Shown here in pieces: positions 1-11,162 of a DNA stretch of 64,000 bases. Each line of letters starts with the position of its first letter. The first letter of the stretch is position 1. This DNA comes from Lampris incognitus (lineage: Eukaryota > Chordata > Actinopteri > Lampriformes > Lampridae): assembly GCF_029633865.1 (NCBI RefSeq), contig NC_079221.1, forward strand, positions 3,168,230 to 3,232,229. Direction: 5' to 3'. The notes below the pieces were generated by a model that saw only the letters and a program-made list of their open reading frames with translations, did not search any database and had not been told where the DNA came from. A program made the translations under genes and the position numbers.

Positions 1-1792
1 TAGATTGAAGTAAAAGGAAATTGCGTGGCATTACCAGGAATGGCGTGTTTTAATGGCTTCCACTTTCTGTAAACGGCCACTGGGTGGCAGCACATGCTCG
101 CTCGCTTGAAGAGCTGGAAAGGCAAACGCATCCAGAAGGGAGGACAGGGGAAGTGTTCTGGGCCTCCTGTCCAGTGAAGACATGCACGTGCTCTTGTGTC
201 AACACAGCAGTCCTTCATTCTATCCTCCATCTTGATAATGAGGCTATTCTGTAGACATACCGGCGTGTTGCTGTTAATTGCTTCCCTTGTCACTGCATCA
301 CATCCAACTAAGACGGTGTGATATGACCTTTGCAGGCTTTCCAGTGCCGGTGTGTTTCCATAGAAACTGACCTTTTTGTACATGGCCGGACTGAAATGTC
401 TCTTTGTCAGACATGCGCAGCGTGCTTCGGCTATCATTCATAGACTTCACAAAAGGTTCACTGTGGGGAGGGCAAACCCCGCCAAGTGGTTTGAATGGAT
501 AGTGACTTTTGGAAATGACCATAGAGTCCAACTTGGCCTTGCCAATAACGGTTGAGAAGTTCCCTGCCTTGCTTCACAGTAAGATGCAGGTCTGACTTGT
601 AGCGACAGGTGACGAGGGCTGTTACGGTGCGTCGCATGATGGAGAAGAGGGGATGTCCCGAGTTGATATTCTAACGTCAAAGGGTAAGAGCACTGATCCC
701 AAACCATGCGGATATACAATTTACCAGATACTTAATAAAGACTAAGTGTGGCCTCGCCTGTGTACAGGGGCATGGTGCAGACAGTTATCTGAAAATCTGC
801 CATCGCCAGTTTGCTTGCCTCACTGGTTCACTTGTGAACGTGGCCAAACACCAGGTCCAGATTTTCATACAGGGTGATGCAAAAACGTGCTGGACAAGTC
901 GCCGCACACTGCACTTCTGCAGTGGGAGCCTATTAGCATACAGGTAAATGGGTCTGTAACCATTATCTCAGGTACTATGGGGAGCATGTACCTGGGGTGC
1001 ATTGTTAAGGATGTAAGGAAAAAGGAGCCAAACCAGATTTTCCACAAAAAAAAAAGAATCATCTGGTTCCAGTTTCCCGAGCTTAGTCCGGTTTATATTG
1101 CACCTTTTGTTCTCCTGACTGAAGTGTGCCATGTCTGCACCGGGGAAAAGGCCTTAACAGGTAGAAAGTAGTGCACAGTAAGCCACAGCCATTCCTCGAG
1201 GCATGTTGGGAGATGAAGAAGAGTATGGCCCTGGAAACACATTTGTGTGACAGCTGTCAAACTCTAAGCCGGTTTCTGCTCTAGCAGAAGGGAGGTTGGT
1301 GTTCAGATTGGAGGCCTAGTCGATGTTGTTCATTATGTTCCAGTCTGTTTTCTGAGCAGTTTGACCTCGAAGGATGTGCCGTAGCTGGACACGGATAATA
1401 AACTGCAGTAATGTTATGAGCGTAAACACATCAGCTGTTTGTTTTGCTCGTCAAGCCTTAACATCGTCAGCTGCAGCCGTTCATGCTTTCGTGCCGGTGT
1501 GTGTGTCTGCATATGGTTTGTCCTGTCCAACTGAACACACAATCTGTGTTTGCAGAGAACATGCTTGGTGATGGCATTGCACGCAAAAACCGGGCGACCT
1601 GAAACTCACTGATGCACATGCTCTTCATCGTGCGTTTGATACCACATGTGTACGGAATACAGAAACCTCTGCAGCTGTCTGACCAATAGGGCAGTCGGTG
1701 GTCTTCTGACTTCAGACATGGTGCATCTAAGCACCATATATGTTCCCAGCCATCCGGAGCCGTGCTGACCCTGTGACACCCATCCTCTAGAC
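1..1792. other. Upstream flank, no gene recognised
   Basis: Non-repetitive-looking sequence of ordinary base composition left of the first transposon. Several reading frames of 60-140 codons are open, but none has splice-site context, a recognisable domain or biased composition, so I call no gene. It is probably intergenic sequence 5' of tanc1, although an unrecognised exon of another gene cannot be excluded. Confidence 0.6.
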
Positions 1793-2513
1793 CAGTGGTT
1801 CTCAACCTTTTTGGGGTCCTGGACCCCCTGCGTATTTTTGATCTACCCTGAGGACCCCTCCACCTGATCTTGGGGGAGGGGGGTTGCAATTTGATAGAAA
1901 CAGTAGAAACTGCATTTTAAATTGCATTATAGCATTTATTCACTCTTTGGGGCAAAAATAAGAGCTTTCAGTTGTAACTTAGATATAGTTAACAAAACAG
2001 AATTCTTATGCAGTAACTTTCAGATATATGTAACAACACAGAATATGTATTCAGTAACTTTCAGATATATGTAACAAAACAGAATATGTATTCAGTAACT
2101 TTCAGATATATGTAACAAAACAGAATATGTATTCAGTAACTTTCAGATATATGTAACAAAACAGAATATGTATTCAGTAACTTTCAGATATATGTAACAA
2201 AACAGAATATGTATTCAGTAACTTTCAGATATATGTAACAAAACAGAATATGTATTCAGTAACTTTTAACAATGCAAACGGGAGCGAGATCTCTTATTAA
2301 AATACAATAAATTACACTTGTGAAACAGATGTAATTAGAGGAAAAAGTCCTGTTACCCTTTATAGTTTAGGTAGATAAAGGTCTCAGTCACATTTGAGTA
2401 AAATAATCCTATTTCTATAGGATCTTTTTTTAAAGATATTTTATTTTCACGGACCCCTTGCAATTACACCACGGACCACTAGGGGTCCGCGGACCCCCGG
2501 TTGAGAAACACTG
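1793..2513. mobile_element. Non-autonomous hAT-type DNA transposon (721 bp)
   Basis: The left end reads CAGTGGTTCTCAACC and the right end, reverse-complemented, reads CAGTGTTTCTCAACC (14 of 15 match). This is the terminal style of Charlie-type hAT elements. The flanks carry an 8-bp target duplication, CTCTAGAC (1785-1792) against CACTAGAC (2514-2521). The left copy fits the nTCTAGAn preference known for hAT insertion. There is no transposase reading frame. The interior is AT-rich and mostly occupied by a 41-bp minisatellite, so the element could only have moved with a transposase supplied elsewhere. Confidence 0.88.
2011..2266. repeat. 41-bp minisatellite inside the hAT element
   Basis: Six full copies start at 2011, 2052, 2093, 2134, 2175 and 2216, with a partial seventh at 2257. 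Each begins CAGTAACTTTCAGATATATG and continues with an A-rich half. Copies are nearly identical; the first has CAAC where the others have CAAA. A degenerate unit precedes the array at about 1972-2010. The array probably expanded after or during transposition of the host element. Confidence 0.95.
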
Positions 2514-2521
2514 CACTAGAC

Positions 2522-3375
2522 GGCTGAGAAAGCGTGAGCCGTACACCTCTGCCTCCCTGAGAGAACCGGCCAGGCTGGGAGGACGTGGTGCACAGTTTCA
2601 GAATGCAGCTTCACCAGAACATGCTTGGGTCTTGGTAGGCTGCTAACCAACAGTGATGTCATCAGAATCAGATGTGTTGGCCAAGTATTTTACCACTTAC
2701 AAGGACGTCTCAGTTTGGCTCGCAAGGATCAGGCTTAGACAATACATAGTACACAACAACAGCAGCAAATATGCACTAATAATAATAATAATAATAACAA
2801 TACTAATAAAAGCCAGAGATTGGGGACCACAGTAGATGAATAAACAGCACTATGTACACATGGCAGAGTACACACACGTGGCTGCGGGTGGAGAGGGGGA
2901 TAAATTCATGAATGAAGTGTTGCTGTGAGAAGCTGCAGGGTAAGTTGTAACGCTTTAGAGAAAGTTATGGCGTGTTGTACAGCAGCATGGCGCAGATACA
3001 CAGATATAAATATGATATCTTGTCCCTTATGCTTGACGGTTAAAGTAGGAGGGTGTAATCGGTGGTTATGCTTGGGAACAAAAACTGAAATTATTTCTGT
3101 GGGCTTATTTTACATGAAACACTTGAAACGTTACGAGCCATAATAACGCCGTACCCTACTTGGCCTCATGGTGTCGCTGTTGCCTTTCCGTGTACAGGAA
3201 ACCTGAACGCCCGAACCCCTGATCCGGATCGGTCCGCCGGGTGGGTAAACTTGACTTTTCTGTACTCGTTGTTACAACCGAACCTTAAGTTAAAGCATGG
3301 GGGGGGGGAGGGGGGGAGTATATATGCTTCATTTCTCCTAAAGTACTGAAGTACTGCTTCAGCTTCAGCTGAAGG
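2522..3375. other. Proximal upstream flank of tanc1
   Basis: No gene or transposon is recognised. It holds a short AAT-type microsatellite (about 2778-2812) and a broken run of G residues (3300-3318) with G-quadruplex potential. CpG density rises at the right end, leading into the promoter island. Confidence 0.55.
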
Positions 3376-3383
3376 TGACGTCA
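3376..3383. promoter_or_regulatory. Full-palindrome CRE (CREB/ATF site)
   Basis: TGACGTCA, the complete consensus cAMP-response element, lies about 200 bp upstream of the probable exon 1 body and inside the CpG island. CREB/ATF sites in CpG-island promoters are typical of activity-regulated neuronal genes. Actual use is inferred from position only. Confidence 0.5.
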
Positions 3384-3404
3384 GCCGCGGGTTAGAGCGA
3401 CACC

Positions 3405-3572
3405 AGCGGGTAACGGCTATGTCCCGGAGGTGAGCGGGTAACGGCTATGTCCCGGAGGTGAGCGGGTAGCGGCTATGTCCCGGGGGTGAGCGGGTAACGG
3501 CTATGTCCTGGAGGTGAGCGGGTAGCGGCTATGTCCCGGAGATGAGCGGGTAACGGTTATGTCCCGAAGTTT
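3405..3572. repeat. 28-bp minisatellite in the promoter island (6 copies)
   Basis: Six head-to-tail copies start at 3405, 3433, 3461, 3489, 3517 and 3545. Each opens AGCGGGTAACGGCTATGTCC or a close variant and ends with a GGAGGTG-like segment. Copies 3 and 5 have TAGCGG in place of TAACGG, and copy 6 is the most diverged. It ends just before the presumed transcription start. The repeated TAACGG fits the Myb core (YAACKG). Confidence 0.95.
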
Positions 3573-3579
3573 GGCGTGT

Positions 3580-3765
3580 TAGTTTGCGGGGGGGGGGGGT
3601 TCTCCAGTTCCTCGTGACCTCACGCAGTCTGCCGTCAGGAGGAGGAGGAGGAGGAGCGACGCGCGCAGCGCCTCCTGCTTCCCACCGGGACTCGCGGGGA
3701 GATCAGCGGCGGCCGAACTTCTCCTGCTCCTCCTCCAGGACCCGGACTCCCATGACCCTGCTCAG
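3580..3765 (+). other. tanc1: Probable tanc1 exon 1 (5' UTR)
   Basis: The right end is inferred from a donor-like CAG|GTACGG at 3765/3766 inside the CpG island. The left end (transcription start) is a guess. No in-frame ATG for the TANC1 frame occurs here, so the exon would be untranslated. It does contain an out-of-frame ATG at 3752 in weak context (C at -3). An alternative donor, CAG|GTGACG near 4326, would give a longer first exon. Only transcript data can decide the boundaries. Confidence 0.45.
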
Positions 3766-5591
3766 GTACGGCCGACCCGCTCACAGCGTTACCGCGCGGC
3801 TCCGCTACACCGGACCGCGCGCTGCGAGTGAACTTTACGGAGGAGTTGCGGTGCGCGTGCGCGGTGCGTGTGCGCGGCGCGTGTGGAGGGACGCCTGGAC
3901 ACGTCTGTGGAGGAAGGACGGAGCGTCACGCACCGGGATCGAGAGCCGCGGCTCGTTTCGTGGTTATTAGGTCGTACGTCAGCGTCCGTTTCCGAGTGAG
4001 TTGTGTCTTTTGTCATGTCAGTCGAACTTTCTCCCCCCCCTCTTCCTCCTCCCCTCCTCCCATCCAGGCAGGCGGTTCTGGCGGTACCGAGCGGTGCTGT
4101 GGGCTCTCGCGTCTCAGAAGTGGTGTTTCGGGGGATGTTCGGCGCTCGTGCCCGACTCCTCCGTGAAAACCGTCGTCGTTTCGTTTGCGCGTCGGCGGCT
4201 TTTCCCCGGAGACGCCGGCCTTTCCGGTGGGTTGACACCGTCTCCCCGGCTACGGGTTGGGTGGTGGTGTGGGGGGGGGTCAGTAAACTTTCCTTTTCAA
4301 CTTTCGGGTCTAGTCTGAAGCCCAGGTGACGTCCCGTGTAAGGCGTGGGGCGGTTCTGGGGCTGCAGGGCCGTGGTCTTGCTTTGCTCACATGGGTCAGT
4401 GAAGTTTGACCGCCCCTGTTTGCGCAAGGCTCCTGCTTTCCTTTCCCCCTCTTCTCTCTCTCTGCACCGAGAGGGATAGAAGAGCTCCGAGCTTAGCCCG
4501 CTGCTTTGTAATGTGGCCTCTCTCTGGGGGGGGGGGGGCAAAACGAGGGTACTTGAATGTCAGATTGGTTCTGGTGATCATGGCGAGATGGAGGCATTGA
4601 CCCAGCATCCTCCCCGAACAGGACGGCGTGCTGATGCTGCAGCCTCTGCATCCCTTCCGCCTTGAGGAAGAGGTGCACCGTGAAAGGCACATCTTCTTCC
4701 ACTCGTCTGAGTCAGGCTTGCAGGTTGTGTCTGCAGGTCCAGCTGTCCAGCCTTCTTTCGTGGGCCCCTACTAGGGCCTGGCTGTCACCCGTCCTCTTCA
4801 GACGGTGTTGTGTTGGACCGAGGTGTGCATATTGTCTTTTCATGGTGCACAATTGTGTTGCCTAAATTCATGATAGAAAGGATCTGTTGCCTGAAATCCC
4901 TCACGAGATGGGGTCTTGAGATATTTGAGGTAGTGTTTGAACATGAACTTTGGTTTGCTGATGTACATTATCACAGAGTCCAACGTGAGGACCCTCGGCT
5001 GGGTTCTTAAGCGGGGTGTTTTTGTATTCGTAAGCAGAAGTCGGGATTGTATATCGACTGCTGTTGTGTAGAATCCCCAGTGATTATCATGCTGATATTT
5101 TCCATATCGCCCAGCGCTGGCCTGTGCCCACCGTGAGGTGGAACAAACTTCACCCCCGTTGAAGAAACGCTGCCCGTTGCAGAGGTTTGGGCACTAGGTC
5201 TGCACACCGTAACAACATTAGCAACATACCCATGGATTATGACACCGATACAAAGGCTTGTGCTGCTTCTCTATGCTGAGGCAAAGGGCAGCCCAGCTGT
5301 AACGACATGAGAAATTCATACTGAAGAGCCCTCGTCCATTGAAGGGCCACTAGAGTCGGTCTCTCTGCCCCCGTAGATCCCAGTTCCCATGGTCTGGAGC
5401 CAGTTGGCCAGTAACAGGTGCTGGCACCGGAGTTGCATTATTGTGGCTGAGGAGCATGCGTTTTTGGAGCCAGTGACCCGACAGACAGAACTCACTCTTT
5501 AATTAATGAGGGTGATAAATTGCGATGATGACGATGATCTTCTGCTGCTGAATGGTGGCTACTTTATACGAAATATATTGTTCCAGTTGCA

Positions 5592-5618
5592 AAGAAGAAG
5601 AAGAAGAAGAAGAAGAAG
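5592..5618. repeat. (GAA)n microsatellite
   Basis: Nine uninterrupted AGA/GAA triplets lie directly against a LINE 3' tail that starts at 5621. The GAA run is probably the A-rich tail and target junction of that retroposon. Confidence 0.9.
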
Positions 5619-5620
5619 TT

Positions 5621-5840
5621 GCAAGTCAAGTCACATTTATTTGTGTGGCTCTAAATTTAGTGCAGTTTAGTCCCAGGGGGCTTTGCACTCGCATTATATG
5701 TTCTGCGACACCCTGCTATCATTAGACTCTCCATTCAGAGGTGGAAAAAAACTCCAGAGGAAAAAAAAAACCTGGTCAGGAAAAGAAATTAGGGAAACTT
5801 CAGCAAGAGCAGCAGAAGAGCGATCCCTCTACTGGGGTGG
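5621..5840 (-). mobile_element. LINE 3' UTR fragment (L2-like, teleost)
   Basis: GCAAGTCAAGTCACATTTAT followed by a region with AAAAAACTCCAGAGGAAAA and AGAGCGATCCCTCT matches, in reverse complement, the 3' UTR layout of the fragment at 22083-22286: a GATCCCTC-type block, an A-rich AAACTCC block, then a pentameric tail. I recognise this as a very common teleost LINE tail, probably L2-clade. It is 5'-truncated with no reverse transcriptase sequence. Confidence 0.6.
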
Positions 5841-6456
5841 ATGTCCATGGGTGAAAGAAAGCAGAGTGCACAAGTCACCACAGATTTGCCATAAACGCTC
5901 CATGAGGTACTTAAAGATTCAGAAGATATCGTGAAAGGATGTATAGTATATACAATTATGGCATAAGCTGCAGTGAAATCAGCCAAATGAATGGTACTTT
6001 TAACCAGGGAGAGTTGAGTTAGGTTTAATTTATGAGCCATGTTGTCAAGACGTTGCCCTAACCAGTATTCTTATGTTGTTTAGTGTGCCCTAAATGTCAA
6101 GGCGTTGTGTGGGTTTGTGTTTTGCAATTATATGGTTGTAGGTTGACACAAGATGTGTAGTAAAACAAGTCAGCAGTGTTACTGAGGGTAGGAGTGTTGC
6201 TTATCGTAAGCTTAAGAACCAGCACTCCCTGTTTGGAGTTGGGAGTTGATGTCAGCAGTACACGCTTTTGTGTGTGGGGGGGGGGGGGGGAGGCGCTCTC
6301 TATGGCAAGTGGGGTTCATACATCACGACTAACATGTTTTCATGTGTCATGAATATTGTGGTGGTTTAAGGCTATGTTATGAAGTCACAGTCTTCATACC
6401 AGTAGCAGAGGCAAATGGCCTCTGGGCTCTGGCAGTTTCAACAAAGCAGAGGATTG

Positions 6457-6508
<52 letters not shown>
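6457..6508. repeat. (GT)n microsatellite
   Basis: About 24 uninterrupted GT units. Reading frames across it are artefacts of the dinucleotide repeat. Confidence 0.97.
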
Positions 6509-6509
<1 letters not shown>

Positions 6510-8187
6510 ATGCCAACCCCCTGCGATGATGAGGCAGTTGTGGGTATTACTAAAGCCTAACATGGCCTACACAGTAAGATAAAGGCAGTATTTCACTGTC
6601 TGCAGCATTTTTAATAGACACATTTTTCTGGGAGGTTTTATGTCAAGGCGAACGGAGACGTCATTTAAGATTCCCCAGATTCCCAAAATGACTCGATGCT
6701 CGCCACAAGGCTATGATATCATGTCATCCAGTGTGTAGTAGCGCTGCTGCATTGGGTTGCATGATCATCCACATTTACCAGTGTGTTGCCTGTTGGCGGT
6801 GCAGCATTGTGTAATTGTATTAGCCGCAATTTCTCATGAGATCAAGACCGTTTCTGTATCAAAATGCTTGCCTTGCCATTTAATTGCCCTGGTCCCCTTC
6901 GGGCCATCTATTAGAATGTACCGGAATGACAGTTGTGCATACTGAGTTGCCTTTGTGTTGCCGTGAGAGTTTTGGCTCGTTTCTGTGTGTAATAGAATCT
7001 CGAGCCGAGACAGTGCAGAGCAAACAAAGCTACTTTACCACCCTGTGAAATGTGGAGTGACCTCATTAATCCTTGGAAAAAATACATTTAAAAACCAGTT
7101 ATTTTGGGTAGCCAAAAGTAATTTATGATTGCATGCTTTAATTAGCCTTTCTCCACCCAATGAGGCGTTACTCTGAGCTGACAAAGTAATGACTCGTTTA
7201 TGAAAGCAAACCACAAAAAAAAAAAGGTTTTGCAATAGTATGCATTTGCACACGTGCATGTGCATGCATTCGTTCTTGCATGCGTGTGTGCATTTGAAGC
7301 ACGTGTTTCAGAAATACCACTTCATGACAGATGTTATTGATTAACATTTTTGTCAGGCCTTTCGGAAGCCCTGGAGAGAGAGAGGTGTGTGTGTGTGGGG
7401 GGGGGGCTGCAGAGTCGTATCTGTATTATGACTACGTAATAAATGGATATTTTCTACCTCTCCAAATTCCACTGGTTCATGAGAGAAGGCCATTTCTGGA
7501 ACAGACAAATGGATGGAGACTAGGACAATGCGCGGAGAAGCAAAGCTGAGTGGGCCGGGTATGAGGCGCGAGGGGAAGAAGAAAACCTCCCGGGAGGGTT
7601 CAACTATTAGCTCACTCTCACAATCCGGAGTTTTGCAGATTAGATTGTTGTAAGTCTGTCTTTTCTCCTTCATGGTCTAGTTCTCAGCCGTTGTATTTTT
7701 TCTGTAGGGGCTATTCTGATTAGTTTCCAAACCCCTAGCTAAAGTGAGCCGGGCTAATAATAAACCAGTACTCGGGGCGTTGAGTGCTGGTGGTGAAGTC
7801 TTATCTGTAAACTGTCTGCACCTAACACCTGTGGAATGTTTACTGGCGAAAACCCCGGAGTGTACTAGATGTCGGCGTTGACACCGAATAAATCAACCGG
7901 TCTCCGTGTCTCCCAGAGTCCCGCAGCTTTATCAGGTCTTCTTTTCCATTCTGATTAGATTTTGTTCAGATTCCAAGAGCTGGCCCGCTGACTTACAAAT
8001 TTTAGTAGTTGGGGAATCGCTCTCAGTGTTTACAGATACTTCCTGTAGACTTTTAACCTTACTGTTTAATGATTTACCCTGATTCAAATAGTGCGCTACT
8101 GGGCCAGAGAGAAATTGTCTCGAGTCCCCAAAACAGGAAATAAAAATAAATGGAATTCAGTTCAGCCTTTTTTTCTTTTTTGGATTT

Positions 8188-8618
8188 TTTCCCCCCTTTT
8201 TCTCCTCAATTGTATCCGGCCAATTACCCCACTCTTCCGAGCCGTCCCGGTCTCTGCTCCACCCCCTCTGCTGATCCGGGGAGGGCTGCAGACTACCACA
8301 TGTCTCCTCCCATACATGTGGAGTCACCAGCCGCTTCTTTTCACCTGACAGTGAGGAGTTTCACCTGGGGGACATAGCGTGTGGGAGGATCACGCTATTC
8401 TCCCCAGTTCCCCCTCCCCCCCCGAACAGGCGCCCCAACCGACCAGAGGAGGCGCTAGTACAGCGACCAGGACACACACCCACATCTGGCTTCCCACCCG
8501 CAGACACGGCCAATTGTGTCTGTAGGGACGCCCGACCAAGCCGGAGGCAACATGGGGATTCGAACCGTGATCCCCATGTTGGTAGGCAACTGAATAGACT
8601 GCTGTGCTACCCAGATGC
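8188..8618 (-). mobile_element. tRNA-derived SINE, family A, copy 1
   Basis: On the minus strand it starts with a tRNA-like head: promoter A-box-like and B-box-like (GGTTCGAATCCCC-type) segments. Next come the family body (GTCGGGCGTCCCTACAGACA-like, then CTCCTCACTGTCAGGTGAAA) and a 3' end GGAGAAAAAGGGGG. Nine copies of this family occur in the window. No clear target-site duplication is seen for this one. Confidence 0.88.
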
Positions 8619-8619
8619 A

Positions 8620-10440
8620 AAGAGCAGTTAATTCTGATCAGCTGCTTATAGCAGGGTGCTCATGATTGCGATGATGGTGAAATTATTGGTATTACCCGAT
8701 CCTGTTGCTCAGTCTTCTGTCGCCTGGTGATGTCATGAATGAGTGGGAGTGGATGTGGCATGCCTCCAGTTAATAGAAGAGGAATTGAGGAGGAGTATGT
8801 GATTGTTGTGGAAAAGGAAAAAGAAAGCATTGAAATATATTTTGGTAACCAGCCGAGGACAGGCTGAGGTTCATGTGAGTTTACAAGGCAGGCCCACTCT
8901 GCACTTGAACTCATTCATTAACTGGAGGGTTATAACAGGGATGCAGTGTCAGGCTCAAATCTATCTAGGTTCTAACATAAGCCAAGGCCTCGTCTAGTGT
9001 TGATTTAAGTGTGTCTGATTATACTAGAAAGAGGTGAAGGATGAGTCATGCCCCGTCTGACTCTGTCACTCTTGGGGGCGGGGTACAGATGCTCATGTCA
9101 GGTTTTTTCAGTTTCCACAGCCTGGGGTGTAACTGTAAATTCACAGCAATGACTGCCCTTCTGAAACGAGACTTAACAGTGAAACGCTTTTGGCTAACCC
9201 TGTCTGTCGAAGAGACACAATTTCACACATTGCAACCGCTGAACCAGCACATTCACATGGATTGCTGCATCAGTCATTTCAAGAGAGGAAGAGAGGACAA
9301 GGGGAGACAAATAACTCGCATGAAGGCTTTACAGGGTAGACTCTCGTTGTCTCAATTACAGGTGTCCCTTTCCCATGGTCTCAAAAGCCGTCAGGCTAAC
9401 GAGAAGATCAGACTTGTTATCCTTTTAATTTCAAGCAGAGCCATGCGGATGTTCCACAATGGGAAACCAGGCTGCTTCGCCTCAAGTCAGGATGTTGAGT
9501 TTGCCTGTGATGGGGTGACCTCATTCTGCCTCCAAGGAAAAGCTGAATAATCACAGAAGTCTAATTTAAGAGAATGTCGGCCTCTTTATTTGACAAGCCT
9601 GAGATAACAAAAATGCCTCCCAGAGTTTCCTTGTTTTATTGAAGATGAGCCAGCTCTGAAATCATGTTCATAAATAGTCCTAAACCGCATAGCTAAACAA
9701 CCGACAATGTTGTACTATAGAGCCATGACAATCCCTCTCCAAATCATTCACTTATCCCAATGATTACCAACTGGTGAAGGTTAGGGGTGCAGCTTCCTAC
9801 TGGGCCCACCCTCTGTAAAAAATGTCTGCACTCACAGTACAATAAAAATAGTCGTTTAGAAATTTAAAATGGGTGAACCAGTTCTGGGCATGGAGGAAGA
9901 GTGGAGATGGGGGGGGGGGGGGTGGACCACATGCAAATATGGATTCTACCTGGATGCTGACCTTTTTAACCTGTGATCACAACGGGGTGAGTTGGCTCCT
10001 GTAGTGTTACATTAGATGAGCAGTGAACCAAGATTTTAGCCTTTTAAGCTTTGTGACTCGTTAGGACCTGTTGCATATACAGGGACCGTGGGATGGAGAG
10101 CCACATGTGAAGGACAGAGTCTGGTTGGTAGATGTGTTACATAACAATGTTTTCTCATTGTTATTTCCTCTCTTATTCGTGCCACTTTGCTTACAATGGC
10201 TGAGGCAGAGATTGTGTTGCCCCGTTCTCCCATACCTGCTCCTCCACTTCCTCCTGCAGCGCTAAGGGCTGCATTGTTAACCAACTTTCCATTGTTTCAT
10301 CAGGCTGTTAAAGTCGTCACAGCCAAGCCCCACGCCTGTTTCCTGCACTCTCCAAGAATGGACAGAAACATGATGGATGTTATCAACCCGTCTAAAGTGT
10401 TTCTCTCTCATCTCTTCTAAATACGTTTACACAGTGGTCT
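8620..10440. other. Intron 1 segment, no gene recognised
   Basis: Non-repetitive apart from a G-run at about 9911-9922. A 169-codon frame at 9041-9550 (plus) is open, but its translation has no recognisable domain and it lacks the donor and acceptor context of an exon, so I do not call it a gene. Confidence 0.5.
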
Positions 10441-10444
10441 TGCT

Positions 10445-11162
10445 GAAAACGGGTAGGTTTTCCGCGTTCAGACGACGTCGTTTCAAAACGACTGAAGACG
10501 CTGTAGTGTGCATGCCAGGCCAGTAGTCGGCGGTGAAGCTTTCAAGTAGAGAGCTCTTCCGGTGGACGCTGACGACGCCGAACGCATGCGCACAAACACC
10601 AACAGGCTTGTCCGGGTCTTGTCCAAAAGCGTGTTTTGGTTGCCCTCCGTCGACGAACAGGTGGGTTGGGAATTGGCACATTTAAATAAGCGTCTCCGCT
10701 GATCACAGCAGTGGTGCAGCAAGTCTACGCTTTGCTGGAGGAGCGCTAATAAACTTAGCGGAGATAACGAGGAAACACAGCTCGCTAATCTACGGAAGCC
10801 CCAAGCGGCCATGCATTCATACATTTTATTTCCTCCGTTTTCCCGAGATAACGAGATAAATAACTCGAGACAACAGAGGAAATGAACTCGTTATCACGAC
10901 AAAACGGAGGAAATAAAATGTATGAATGCATGGCCGCTTCTGGCTATTTGGCTGAAAACGTAATGCGCATGTGCGAAGTGGGGCCGTGACGTCACCGTTT
11001 TCGCAGGAAGCGGTTTTGCTGGTTCACACGGCGACGCTGGAGTTGCGTTTTCAAAAGACGTCACTCCGGGACACGGTTTCAAAACTTTGCGTTTTCAGGC
11101 CTCCAAAACGCAGCGATACTTCACCGTTTTTCTGTGGAAACGTCGCCGTGGAAACGGCCCGT
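10445..11162. mobile_element. CpG-rich composite, probable non-autonomous DNA transposon
   Basis: The block is strikingly richer in CG than the intron around it. Its left end has TTTTCCGCGTTCAGACGACG and its right end, reverse-complemented, has CCGTTTCCACGGCGACGTTT, an imperfect inverted repeat typical of fish hAT-like elements. GTTTTCAAAA-type motifs recur inside, and there is a TGACGTCA at 10987. A 53-bp-arm palindrome (10803-10939) lies in the middle and may be a second, nested element. No transposase is encoded. Exact ends and superfamily are uncertain. Confidence 0.6.
10803..10939. repeat. Palindrome with 53-bp arms
   Basis: The left arm (10803-10855) begins AAGCGGCCATGCATTCATAC and the right arm (10887-10939) is its reverse complement, with a few mismatches near the loop side. 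The loop is about 31 bp and contains CTCGAGA and further GAGATAA-like segments. It could extrude as a hairpin or be a fold-back MITE. Confidence 0.93.

Larger units (their letters stand above)
3360..4480 (+). promoter_or_regulatory. CpG island, probable tanc1 promoter
   Basis: This is the most gene-like CpG-dense stretch in the window: GC-rich, with frequent CG dinucleotides, GGA/CTCC runs and G-runs, and no clear TATA box near the likely start. It contains a full CRE at 3376-3383, a 28-bp minisatellite, the probable non-coding exon 1 and GC-box-like GGGGCGG near 4347. The location 5' of the coding exons on the plus strand is what a CpG-island promoter of a brain-expressed scaffold gene would look like. 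Long open frames here on both strands, such as 3789-4541 minus, reflect scarce stop codons in GC-rich DNA. Confidence 0.75.

Noticed and set aside
3405..3572. CRISPR-like array (28-bp direct repeats)
   Set aside because: The repeats are directly contiguous with no unique spacers, and the window is vertebrate. It is a minisatellite.
3584..3970. 128-codon frame through exon 1 as an N-terminal extension of TANC1
   Set aside because: It opens at a non-ATG codon, is not in the TANC1 frame after splicing, and consists of GC-rich simple-sequence residues.
3789..4541. 250-codon minus-strand open frame in the CpG island
   Set aside because: GC-rich DNA has few stop codons, and the translation is Arg/Ser/Thr-rich with no recognisable domain. 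Overlapping frames on both strands are open in the same place.
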